43,008 nucleotides of DNA from DAINRZ01 sp964634885 (GTDB lineage Bacteria > Bacteroidota > Ignavibacteria > Kapaibacteriales > UBA2268), in the NCBI GenBank assembly GCA_964634885.1, contig CAZWLN010000041.1:1-43008 (forward strand), in the 5' to 3' direction. How positions within the stretch are numbered: position 1 is the first letter of the stretch; each line of letters begins with the position of its first letter. Positions 24,167 to 32,074 of the stretch are shown piece by piece. The notes beneath the pieces are model-generated. The model made no database searches, was not told where the DNA came from, and saw only the letters and a list, made by a program, of their open reading frames with translations. The position numbers were made by a program, and so were the translations under genes.

Positions 24167-26113
24167 CTATTTCTTCTTCTTCTTTTTCTTGTCGGGTTTA
24201 CTGTCGCTCTTGTAATCCTTCTTCTTATAGTCGCGTTTGTCGTCGCCTTTAAAGTCCTTTTTCTTATACTCTCTTTTTTCGCCGCTCTTGTAATCTGTTT
24301 TCTTATAGTCTTTTTTCTCGCCGCTCTTGTAATCTGTCTTCTTATAATCTTTTTTTTCGCCGCTACCGTATTCAGACTTCCTATAGTCTCGTTTGTCGTC
24401 GCTCTTGTATTCGGCCTTACCGAAGTCGCGTTTCCTGCCGCTACGGTATTCGCCGGAATAGTCGTTTCTTCCTTCCGGAGTGCCTTCGTCAACCTTAAGA
24501 ACGACCTTCCTGTTGTCCATAATCATTCCCTGGCACGACTTCAACAAGCCGGGAACAACTTCGTCTTCAACTTCGAAAACAGTATGCTTTTTCTTGATGT
24601 CGATCCTGCCTATGTTAACTTTCTTGTTCTTGGTCTTTTTCTTCAGCAGGTCTATGAGTATGTTGTGAAAGAAGCCGTCGATCTTGCCCATGTTGATGAA
24701 CAGGCGCGTGTAACCTTCTTCTGTTTCGGCAAATGATGTCCTGCCCTCACCGGAGGCTGTTTTTTCCTTCTTACCCTGGCCTTCTTCAACCTGGTTCAGG
24801 TCACGGGAGTCGCGGTAATACTGGAGGAAGCGGTTGAATTCGACAGAGACAAGCCTTTGAATCAGGTCTTCCTTATCGAGCCATTCCAGTTTACTGTAAA
24901 CCCAGGGGAGGTAAGGCTCGATGTCGTTATGTTCAATCTCAACAGTCTCTAATTTGTTGATCAGGTGGTAGAGCTGCTTCTCGCATACCTGTTTGCCGCT
25001 GGGAACTTTAGCCCAATCGAAATCCTTACCGATCTTTTTCTCAATATTCTTAATGAGGCGTTTTTCCCTGAGGTTGGTGATGACGATGGAAATGCCCTCT
25101 TTACCGGCCCTTCCGGTCCTGCCGCTGCGGTGTGTGTAAACGTCGAGCTCGTCGGGAAGTTTGTAGTTGATGACATGTGTGAGGTCGTCCACATCGAGGC
25201 CGCGTGCGGCTACGTCCGTTGCCACAAGCAGTTGAATATGCTTGACGCGGAATTTATGCATTACATAGTCCCTCTGTGTCTGGGAGAGGTCTCCGTGCAG
25301 AGCTTCGGCGTTGTAGCCGTCGCCGATCAGCTTGTCGGCGATTTCCTGTGTTTCCCTGCGGGTGCTGCAGAACACAATGCCGTATATGTCGGGGTAATAG
25401 TCTGCAATCCGTTTCAGTGTCAGGTATTTGTCTTTTGCATGTACGGCATAGCAGACATGCTTAACATTCTCGGCGCCGGAATTCTTTGTACCGACGATTA
25501 CTTCCAGAGGCGAGTCCATGTACTTACGACCGATGGCGGCAATCTCGGGGGGCATTGTTGCTGAAAACAACAGTGTCTGCCTGTTGCCGGGAACGTAAGT
25601 CAGGATGTTATCGATGCTCTCTGAGAATCCCATGTTAAGCATCTCGTCAGCTTCGTCGAGGATAATCGTCCTTACGGAATCAAGTTTAACGACATTGCGT
25701 TCGATGAGGTCGATCAGCCTGCCAGGCGTAGCAACGATAATATGTACGCCCTTCTGTACTGCCTTGATCTGAGTCTCGATGCTGGCGCCGCCGTAAACCG
25801 CAAGTACCTTCACACCTGCCGTGTACTTCGAATAGTCCTTCAGGTCTCCGGCAATCTGCATACACAGTTCCCTCGTGGGAGAAAGTATTAACACCTGGGG
25901 TTTGTTGATGTCGGTGTCGATGAGTTGGATGGCAGGCAGGCCGAAGGCGGCTGTTTTGCCGGTGCCGGTCTGTGCCAGGCCAATCACATCCCTATTCTCA
26001 CCCAAAAGTAAGGGTATCACCTGTTCCTGGACAGGCATGGGGGCTTTGAACCCCAATTCTTCAACAGCCATGACTAATTCAGGGCTGATTCCTAATTCTT
26101 CAAAAGTCTTCAT
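24167..26113 (-). CDS. DEAD-box RNA helicase with DbpA-like domain and Lys-rich repeat tail
   Basis: The 648-aa protein has a Q-motif start (FEELGISPELVMAVEELGF), Walker A AQTGTGKT (47-54), DEAD (153-156), SAT (184-186) and HRSGRTGR, i.e. a complete two-domain motor. Around residues 480-555 is a DbpA-type RNA-binding domain (TRLFINMGKIDGFF; NIGRIDIKKKHTVFEV). The final ~95 residues are a basic tail made of 13-residue repeats such as DYKSGEKKDYKKT, ending in poly-Lys. It should act in ribosome assembly, RNA decay or cold adaptation, like DeaD/CshA. The tail repeat number may vary among strains. Confidence 0.93.
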   Translation of the reverse strand: MKTFEELGISPELVMAVEELGFKAPMPVQEQVIPLLLGENRDVIGLAQTGTGKTAAFGLPAIQLIDTDINKPQVLILSPTRELCMQIAGDLKDYSKYTAGVKVLAVYGGASIETQIKAVQKGVHIIVATPGRLIDLIERNVVKLDSVRTIILDEADEMLNMGFSESIDNILTYVPGNRQTLLFSATMPPEIAAIGRKYMDSPLEVIVGTKNSGAENVKHVCYAVHAKDKYLTLKRIADYYPDIYGIVFCSTRRETQEIADKLIGDGYNAEALHGDLSQTQRDYVMHKFRVKHIQLLVATDVAARGLDVDDLTHVINYKLPDELDVYTHRSGRTGRAGKEGISIVITNLREKRLIKNIEKKIGKDFDWAKVPSGKQVCEKQLYHLINKLETVEIEHNDIEPYLPWVYSKLEWLDKEDLIQRLVSVEFNRFLQYYRDSRDLNQVEEGQGKKEKTASGEGRTSFAETEEGYTRLFINMGKIDGFFHNILIDLLKKKTKNKKVNIGRIDIKKKHTVFEVEDEVVPGLLKSCQGMIMDNRKVVLKVDEGTPEGRNDYSGEYRSGRKRDFGKAEYKSDDKRDYRKSEYGSGEKKDYKKTDYKSGEKKDYKKTDYKSGEKREYKKKDFKGDDKRDYKKKDYKSDSKPDKKKKKKK

Positions 26114-26422
26114 TGTAGTTTTATATTATAACAGGGGTTTTCAATGGCGTCATTTGAGGGCTTCGATGACCGCGCCGCCAGATGGTTCTGCACAAATACT
26201 AATCCAAAATTCATTTACTATCTCATTCATAAACCGGGTTAATTCAATAGTTTACTTTTTCAAAAACCCGGACAATACAGATTACAAATATACGACTTTT
26301 TACGGAATATTATAAGTATTTAATTTTAATCGAATTAATTCAAAACGAATGAATCACTTCACTGTTTTTTCCGAAAAGCTTTTCAGGTACTTGCTGATTG
26401 AAGCAGGAAATAAAGTGTAGTA

Positions 26423-26455
26423 AGATGGACTCCACCTCGCAGGTGGAGTCCATCT
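26423..26455. repeat. Perfect 15-bp hairpin
   Basis: AGATGGACTCCACCT (26423-26437), a CGC loop, and the exact reverse complement (26441-26455). There is no T-run and no gene ends nearby. A decayed relative of the arm is at 11003-11035, so it is probably a dispersed repeat. Confidence 0.7.
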
Positions 26456-26584
26456 CAGGAACAATTATCATAATTTCTGATACTCTGTTTACCTGTACTA
26501 AAGAGCTAAGAGCCAATTCTTACAGCCAAGCAATTTTTTTCAGCTCTTCATTATTATTAGTGGGTAAATAAAAAAAATGGCTTT

Positions 26585-26686
26585 TCGCAATTCAGTATGG
26601 ATAATATTATCATATTATTCAAGATGGTGGTAATAAGCCGTATAATTGATTTTTATTCGTAGAGACGCAAGGCCTTGCGTCTCTAC
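26585..26686. repeat. Dispersed palindromic repeat, copy B
   Basis: Positions 26659-26686 are a perfect 28-nt palindrome with half-site GTAGAGACGCAAGG. The sequence to its left matches copy A (22-122) in reverse, including TTATTCAAGATGGTGGTAA. Copy B lies inside MITE-like element 1. Confidence 0.75.
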
Positions 26687-26810
26687 TGGTGCGGCTTTCC
26701 ACAGATTTGGATGAAAATTTTTGACTCTTGTTGTCCTTCTATACCAACTAAATTCTTCACACAAGGAGGACTGGAAGAATCACCCGCCTTCTTCTCTTCT
26801 CCTTTCACTT

Positions 26811-26872
26811 GGTGAATAGTTCCCGAGGGGAAAAATTCCCCTGGTGAAGGCCGGGATGGGGGATCTTCAATG
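26811..26872 (+). repeat. GC-rich dispersed repeat, diverged copy
   Basis: The block with gaggggaaaaattcccctgg and ggccgggatgggg resembles 37923-37975 in order and spacing (TTCCCC, GGTGAAGG/GGGGAAGG, GGGATGGGG). It is a degenerate copy of that hairpin repeat. Confidence 0.5.
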
Positions 26873-27021
26873 TTTGAGTATTTACCTTTCATTATCTACT
26901 TACCCACTACAAACAGAGAAGAACCTTTTTTTTCTCTTTATATTCAATTCTGCCTCTTACTTCTTCGTCAATTTACTCTTAATTGATAATTGTTAAGTGA
27001 AACGAACTGACGGATGGGACA

Positions 27022-27555
27022 ATGACTGTCAAAGAGTTAATCGAAAAACGGCAAAGTAACCGCAGTTACAAACCGGCTCCGGTAGAGAAAGAAAAGATCA
27101 TGAGCTGCATCGAGGCGGCGCGGCTGGCTCCATCTGCCTGCAATGCCCAGGCCTGGAAATTCATCGTCGTGGACGATCCTGACCTGAAAGAACAGGTAGC
27201 AGAAGCAGCAAACAGCATGGGAATGAATAAGTTCCTGTACGGGGCGCCGGTCATCATTGCGGTAGTGCTTGAAACCCCGAATGTAGCCTCGGCAATAGGT
27301 TCAACAATTAAACGAAAAGACTACACCCAGATAGACCTGGGCATTGCCGTAGAAAACATTTGCCTGCAAGCCACTGAATTGGGTTTGGGGTCATGCATCG
27401 TCGGCTGGTTTGACGAGCGCAGGATCAAAAAGATATTGCAGGTACCGGCCTCCAGGCGTGTTCCGCTGCTCGTAGTCCTGGGCTATTCGAACGATGAGCG
27501 GCACACAAAGAAAAGAAAGAAGATTGAAGATATATTTTCAATCAATAAGTATTGA
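27022..27555 (+). CDS. Nitroreductase-family flavoprotein
   Basis: The 177-aa FMN-dependent oxidoreductase shows the family pattern: ELIEKRQSNRSYKPAPVEKEKI at the N-terminus (FMN phosphate binding by the R-S-x-R-x-Y-like motif), ARLAPSACNAQAWKFIVV, and LGIAVENICLQATELGLGSCIVGWF. Length is that of the small class. The substrate is unknown; such enzymes reduce nitro compounds, quinones or flavins with NAD(P)H. It is a single-gene unit in repeat-rich DNA. Confidence 0.9.
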   Translation: MTVKELIEKRQSNRSYKPAPVEKEKIMSCIEAARLAPSACNAQAWKFIVVDDPDLKEQVAEAANSMGMNKFLYGAPVIIAVVLETPNVASAIGSTIKRKDYTQIDLGIAVENICLQATELGLGSCIVGWFDERRIKKILQVPASRRVPLLVVLGYSNDERHTKKRKKIEDIFSINKY

Positions 27556-27587
27556 AATTACTGAAATCATTTTCGCTAATATCAGGA

Positions 27588-28508
27588 TTATTTAATATCT
27601 TTTATGAACGGGAACTTCCTGAACCTGCTGTATGCATCTGTAGTGTCGGGAAAAGAATCGATATAAATCACATTGTAATCATCAGATTTACTTACATAAA
27701 CTCTAACGCCAAGTGATTCAATGATTTTAACTGCTTCATCCATGTTGGAACCGCTTTCAAAGTATATGGTTGCTAAACAAGTATCCTTGACTTGGTCAAT
27801 GCCTCCCCGATAGTCATTATTATCGTAATAGTCAATTTCTTCATATCCTTTAAGCTTTTGAATTTGTTCTAAAGCTCTTCTCCTGTCTTTTTCAATTCGA
27901 TCCTTCGACTTCTTCAATTGGTCCTTACTTAGGCGGGATTCATCGTCAACATTTTCACTTTCAAAATCAAACCAAATAGATGAATAGTGTCCCTTCTTAC
28001 CCCGGTAGAAATACACCGGCAGATTTTCTTTTTCGAACGCCTGAGCAGCGCTGTCGGGTTGACACTTAGCCGATATACTGAGAAAATGCCCATATAATCC
28101 TGTATTAACCGACAATCGCATAAGGTATTCGTCAATGAGACTGCAGACTTTCGCATTATTCTTTTGGTAATCATCGCACTGGTCCTCTCTAAATCCTAAT
28201 TCCAAAACAATATCGCCATTATTATTAAAGAATTTGGCTTCATACATATGGCCGCAGACATCTCCGTACACCAAACGATTACCTGCCAATAATTTTACTG
28301 CTTTCTTAATTTCTTTCTTATCAGTAATAAACAGAACTGAATTCTCTTTGTAAATACTCGTCCTGGTAAAGCCCGTGCTTCCGACAATAATACATTTTAC
28401 ACTATCTGCATTAACTTTTCCATATTGGTAAACATGGCCAAAGGCATCACAGTAACCGGAAGCCAGGAGAATAACTAATAACAGCTTTAAGCGACAAATA
28501 TACTTCAT
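27588..28508 (-). CDS. Exported protein of unknown function, AT-rich gene
   Basis: From the ATG at 28508 the protein is 306 aa and begins with a signal peptide (MKYICRLKLLLVILLASGYCDAFGH); an upstream start at 28598 would bury it. A charged helix lies in the middle (DQLKKSKDRIEKDRRRALEQIQKL). The last ~60 residues (TIYFESGSNMDEAVKIIESLGVRVYV) read like a small ferredoxin-like or SPOR-like alpha/beta unit. Base composition is visibly more AT-rich than neighbours, with more AAT, AAA and TTT codons, and the gene lies between two MITE-like elements, which hints at recent acquisition. No family is recognised. Confidence 0.65.
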   Translation of the reverse strand: MKYICRLKLLLVILLASGYCDAFGHVYQYGKVNADSVKCIIVGSTGFTRTSIYKENSVLFITDKKEIKKAVKLLAGNRLVYGDVCGHMYEAKFFNNNGDIVLELGFREDQCDDYQKNNAKVCSLIDEYLMRLSVNTGLYGHFLSISAKCQPDSAAQAFEKENLPVYFYRGKKGHYSSIWFDFESENVDDESRLSKDQLKKSKDRIEKDRRRALEQIQKLKGYEEIDYYDNNDYRGGIDQVKDTCLATIYFESGSNMDEAVKIIESLGVRVYVSKSDDYNVIYIDSFPDTTDAYSRFRKFPFIKDIK

Positions 28509-28632
28509 TGCATTTGTAATCCTTTTTTCAGTAAGATACCAATTCTTGTAGATATTTCCAAGAAGTGATTGCTTTGTCAAGTCATTGCACATCATCATTA
28601 ACCATTTTGTGATGAAACAATGAAAATGATTT

Positions 28633-28902
28633 GGTTCTTCTCTATTCAGTGTGGGTTTAGAGAGTACCTATCATAACGATTATGGGCATTTGCAGTAATA
28701 GATGATCCGACAATAATACAGTAATAAAGCGCTATTACACACCCCCCGTCCACCTCTTGCCAGAAGGGGAGCGTTTTGTTAGGTCTTAACCCCTCTAAGA
28801 AGAGGGGTGGCTGCGGCAGCAGCCGGGGTGTGTCCATTAAGATTTGAAAATTATTTATTTGTTTTTAATTTGTTATTTACCCACTACAAATATCGAAGAA
28901 CC
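28633..28902. mobile_element. MITE-like element 2 with 8-bp target duplication
   Basis: The left end GGTTCTTC...GTGGGTTTAG (28633-28660) and the right end (28875-28902; reverse complement GGTTCTTC...GTGGGTAAAT) are imperfect 28-nt inverted repeats (19 of 28, with the outer 8 exact). AATGATTT stands directly before (28625-28632) and directly after (28903-28910). The 270-bp element encodes no protein; a second repeat with ends ACACACCCC / GGGGTGTGT is nested inside. Confidence 0.75.
28737..28833. repeat. 97-bp repeat with GGGGTGTGT ends
   Basis: It begins ACACACCCC and ends GGGGTGTGT. Inside are hairpins CCCCTCT-AAGA-AGAGGGG (28790-28807) and GCTGC-GGCA-GCAGC. Similar GGGGTG-ended repeats are common between genes in this group of bacteria (from memory). 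Confidence 0.6.
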
Positions 28903-29121
28903 AATGATTTATTCCTACAATTCGATTAATTATTAATAATATATCAAAAGATTTTCACATTTTCAGGATTAATGTGTAATTTAATTTATAATAGTTGCAA
29001 GTAAAATTTGAGGCATTTGATAATTGAAAATTATATAAATTAGTAAATTGAACGATTAATAAAATGTAAAGAAGTGTGGTTTCCGGATTTACTAATTGAA
29101 CAAAAGAAGCAGGGGAAATAA

Positions 29122-30090
29122 ATGTATCAGATAAGAATAACTTCGACCGGTTTGTATTTGCCTCCGCGAATACAGACGTCTGCCGAACTTGCGCCGTTAA
29201 TCGGCGAGAGTGAAGACTGGATTGTGTCCCGGACAGGCATCAAAGAAAGGCGCATCGCCGAAGAACCTATGGATGTGATTGCTGCAAAAGCCGCAAAGGA
29301 TGCCCTTAAGGACGGCCCTCCACCCGATTGCATCATTAACGCATCGACAACGCCTTTGCAGTTGATACCCGACAGCTCCGTTTTCATACAACAGGCCCTG
29401 GGCTGGGAAGGCATACCTTCATGGTCTGTTCATGCCACCTGCCTGTCGTTCTTAGTCGCCCTGAACTCGGCGGCAGCACTTGTTCACAGCGGTGCTTACA
29501 AACGCATCCTGATTGTCTCGGCAGAAACAGGGACACCCTGGCGTAACCTCAAAGAACCCGAAAGCGCTTCTCTGTTCGGAGACGCCGCAGCAGCAGCGAT
29601 TGTCGAACCGGCGAAGCCGGGTGAAGACAGCGCCTGGATCGACTGGGAGATGAACACTTGGCCGAAAGGAGCCGAACTTACGGAATTCAGGGGCAGCGGT
29701 ACAAAGCATCCACCCGATCACCCGACTCTGACTAAGCCGGAAGACAACCTCTTTTCAATGAAGGGCACACGTGTTTACCGTTTTGCCCTGGGACACATCA
29801 AACGGACACTCGAAAAAATGATGAAGAGGAATGGGATTACTCCTGCCGATGTTGACTGGCTCATCCCCCACCAGGCTTCGGGCCACGCCGTGGAAGCCGG
29901 GAGGATGTTCGGTTTCAGGCCCGAATCCATTGCCAACATCATTCCAAATTTCGGCAACTGCATCGCTGCATCCATCCCGATGACCCTCGCAATGTACCAC
30001 AAAGAAGGGAAGCTGAAACGCGGCGACCTCTGTGTCCTTGGAGGCACGGGAGCCGGATTGTCCGTTGCTTTTGCCATTATACGTTTTTAG
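29122..30090 (+). CDS. 3-oxoacyl-ACP synthase III-like (KAS III) enzyme
   Basis: The 322-aa thiolase-fold enzyme has the complete KAS III triad: Cys107 in VHATCLSF, His250 in IPHQASG and Asn279 in NFGNCIAASIP. FabH normally starts fatty-acid synthesis by joining acetyl-CoA and malonyl-ACP. Here it is the first gene of an operon with a sulfotransferase, not with other fab genes, so it is more likely a specialised condensing enzyme that makes or transfers an acyl chain in a secondary lipid or natural product. A housekeeping FabH role is not excluded. AGGGGAAATAA before the ATG supports the start. Confidence 0.88.
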   Translation: MYQIRITSTGLYLPPRIQTSAELAPLIGESEDWIVSRTGIKERRIAEEPMDVIAAKAAKDALKDGPPPDCIINASTTPLQLIPDSSVFIQQALGWEGIPSWSVHATCLSFLVALNSAAALVHSGAYKRILIVSAETGTPWRNLKEPESASLFGDAAAAAIVEPAKPGEDSAWIDWEMNTWPKGAELTEFRGSGTKHPPDHPTLTKPEDNLFSMKGTRVYRFALGHIKRTLEKMMKRNGITPADVDWLIPHQASGHAVEAGRMFGFRPESIANIIPNFGNCIAASIPMTLAMYHKEGKLKRGDLCVLGGTGAGLSVAFAIIRF

Positions 30091-30101
30091 CAGGGGTACT
30101 G

Positions 30102-31193
30102 ATGTTCTACAATATGTTGAAAGCATACTCCGCGATTGTTGCCAATTTTCACAAACCCTTCAAGCCCCTGCTGCCGGTTGTCGGAATCGGGGCAATGCGC
30201 CTGTTGGTTTCAACAGGGATGGCTCTCGACCACTTGTTTTTTCCCTCGTTTCGCAGGCAGAAAGTTGAAAAGCCTATTGTCATCGTAGGCAACCCGCGAA
30301 GCGGTACGACATTCCTGCAAAGGTTCATGACCGATGAAAAAATCGGGGTGGGTACAAAGCTCTGGACGATGCTCTTCCCCTCGCTGACATTGCAAAAGAT
30401 AATAAGGCCTTTCCTACCGGCAATGGAACGCATCAGTCCTGCACGGCACCATGCGAACGCTGCCCATCAAACCAGCCTGACTGCCGTGGAGACTGACGAC
30501 CCGTCCCTGCTATTCCACTTTTTCGACGGGTTCTTCGTTTACGGTTTCTTTCTCGCATGGTGCAAAGAAGACCTGAAAGACAGGTTCGATCCTCAAAAAA
30601 GAGATACATCGGCACGCGATTTCAAGTGGCTCCTGAAAATGTGGAAACGTAACCTCTACTCAGCCGGAGAAGAGCAACTAATCGCCAAGCTGTTTTCACT
30701 CGGAGTAAGAATACCGCAATTCCTCGAATACTTCCCGGGCGCAAAAATCCTTTACACCGTAAGGGATCCGCTCGAAACAGTGCCTTCCGGCATTAGCCTT
30801 GTTACAGGCGTGCTCGACGGCTGGTTCGGATTCCAAAGCCTGCCTGAGGAAAAACGCAATTTCTATATCGGGCGCCTGTACGACGCTTTCCTGGAACTGA
30901 GTATGCGTTTTCATGACGACTACACCAAAGGGCGCATAGACAGCAGCAGAGTCTTCGTTGTCCGCTATGACAGGATGATGAGCGACTTCGACCGGCTGAT
31001 GGATGAGATTCTTGAATTTACAGGTAAGCAGCCGACTCCTGAGTTGAAGGCGAAGATTGCCGCTACGGCAGAAAAGCAGCGCAATTTCAAAAGCTCCCAT
31101 CAGTACAATCTCGAAAAGTTCGGACTGACGGAAGACAAAATCATGAAAGATTACAGAAACATATACAAAACATTCTTCGACAGGAATGTATAG
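30102..31193 (+). CDS. PAPS-dependent sulfotransferase-family protein
   Basis: The 363-aa protein has an N-terminal hydrophobic stretch (about residues 20-48) and a sulfotransferase domain. The 5'-phosphosulfate loop is VGNPRSGTTFLQRF (Arg66-Thr70), and the 3'-phosphate motif is YTVRDPLETVPSG (Arg221, Ser229). Such enzymes move a sulfuryl group from PAPS to an alcohol on a sugar, lipid or small molecule. The gene starts 11 nt after the KAS III-like gene, and the operon ends with enzymes that make PAPS, so the product is likely a sulfated metabolite or lipid. The acceptor is unknown. Confidence 0.85.
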   Translation: MFYNMLKAYSAIVANFHKPFKPLLPVVGIGAMRLLVSTGMALDHLFFPSFRRQKVEKPIVIVGNPRSGTTFLQRFMTDEKIGVGTKLWTMLFPSLTLQKIIRPFLPAMERISPARHHANAAHQTSLTAVETDDPSLLFHFFDGFFVYGFFLAWCKEDLKDRFDPQKRDTSARDFKWLLKMWKRNLYSAGEEQLIAKLFSLGVRIPQFLEYFPGAKILYTVRDPLETVPSGISLVTGVLDGWFGFQSLPEEKRNFYIGRLYDAFLELSMRFHDDYTKGRIDSSRVFVVRYDRMMSDFDRLMDEILEFTGKQPTPELKAKIAATAEKQRNFKSSHQYNLEKFGLTEDKIMKDYRNIYKTFFDRNV

Positions 31194-31258
31194 TTGAATA
31201 TTTAACTTGAATAATTAACGGAATCTATATAGTTTGTGAGTTTAATAAGAGTCAGACA

Positions 31259-32062
31259 ATGGAAATAGAAAAAATTACGATACTTGGCGGATGCGGTAGA
31301 AACGGTGACGATGAACCTTTGAGGGAAGTACATTTCGAAATGGGCAACATCATCAGCATCGTCGGCCCTACCGGCTCCGGGAAAACAGCTCTCATCAACG
31401 ACATCGAACTGTTCGCCAATGCAAATACCCCTACGAACAGGAAAGTATTGATTAACGACACTGTTCCACCGGAAGAGTTTATTAACGACCCGTCGAAGAA
31501 CCCTGTAGCGCTGATTACCCAGCATACCAATTTCCTGTCGGACCTGCCCGTCAGGAAGTTCCTCGAAATCCACTCCCGTATCAGGCAGGGTAACAACAGT
31601 TCCCAACTCGTCGATGAAACCGTCGATTTTGCAAACAAACTGACAGGCGAATCCATCCTTCTCGACAGTGCCATGACAGAACTGTCCGGAGGGCAGACAC
31701 GCGCACTCCTGATTGCCGACGCAGTAATAATCGGCAATTCGCCCATCCTCCTTCTCGATGAGATCGAAAATGCAGGCATTCACCGTACAACAGCCATCGA
31801 CCTCCTGAAGAAATACAGGAAGATATTCATTTTTGTAACTCATGACCCCCGCATTGCCCTGTTGTCCGATTTCAGGATCGTGATGAAGAACGGCGCCATG
31901 CAGAGCAGGATTGTTACCGGAGTAGAAGAACAGCGTGTCCTCGAAGAGATCAAGAAAATCGACGACATGATGCTCTATTTCAGGGCTCACATCAGGTCAG
32001 GCAACAAGCTGAGCGAAGCAGACCTTAATAAAAAATTGAAAGAAATTGGATACATAATATAA
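31259..32062 (+). CDS. Stand-alone ABC-type ATPase
   Basis: The 267-aa protein has all ABC motifs: Walker A GPTGSGKT (36-43), Q-loop in ALITQHTNF, signature LSGGQ (142-146), Walker B ILLLDE (163-168) and the H-loop His195 (VTHD). No permease or binding protein is encoded nearby. Instead it is followed 12 nt later by a HypB-like GTPase, NifS and a 4Fe-4S protein, so it is more likely a soluble ATPase for cofactor or cluster assembly (as SufC is) than an importer. The C-terminal ~50 residues (YFRAHIRSGNKLSEADLNKKL) are unusual for a transporter subunit. Confidence 0.8.
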   Translation: MEIEKITILGGCGRNGDDEPLREVHFEMGNIISIVGPTGSGKTALINDIELFANANTPTNRKVLINDTVPPEEFINDPSKNPVALITQHTNFLSDLPVRKFLEIHSRIRQGNNSSQLVDETVDFANKLTGESILLDSAMTELSGGQTRALLIADAVIIGNSPILLLDEIENAGIHRTTAIDLLKKYRKIFIFVTHDPRIALLSDFRIVMKNGAMQSRIVTGVEEQRVLEEIKKIDDMMLYFRAHIRSGNKLSEADLNKKLKEIGYII

Positions 32063-32074
32063 AGAGATGAAACC

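Larger units (their letters stand above)
26542..26925. mobile_element. MITE-like element 1
   Basis: The ends are imperfect inverted repeats of about 28 nt (20 of 28 match): the left reads AGCTCTTC...GTGGGTAAAT and the reverse complement of the right reads GGTTCTTC...GTGGGTAAGT. The same termini bound element 2 at 28633-28902. The flanks are T-runs (TTTTTTTC left, TTTTTTTT right), so a target duplication is possible but not informative. It encodes nothing and carries two inner repeats. Confidence 0.55.
26114..27021. other. Repeat-rich intergenic region (908 bp)
   Basis: No credible gene is present; a 69-codon minus-strand ORF at 26683-26892 is made of repeat sequence. The region holds a perfect hairpin at 26423-26455 and a MITE-like element at 26542-26925 that encloses a palindromic repeat (26659-26686) and a GC-rich dispersed repeat (about 26811-26872). 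Confidence 0.7.
28509..29121. other. Intergenic region with MITE-like element
   Basis: These 613 nt hold element 2 (28633-28902) and then about 220 nt of AT-rich DNA leading to the operon at 29122. AGGGGAAATAA just before 29122 is a ribosome binding site. No clear TTG-N19-TAnnTTTG promoter was found; TAAAATTTG near 29002 is an imperfect -7 box. Confidence 0.6.

Noticed and set aside
26683..26892. Small ORF of 69 codons
   Set aside because: It is composed of MITE and repeat sequence and lacks a ribosome binding site.
28646..28837. Small ORF in the MITE
   Set aside because: It lies entirely inside the inverted-repeat element and reads repeat sequence.
31259..32062. Importer ATPase for sulfate or thiosulfate
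   Set aside because: No permease or binding protein is encoded nearby, and the gene is tightly linked to a GTPase and NifS instead.
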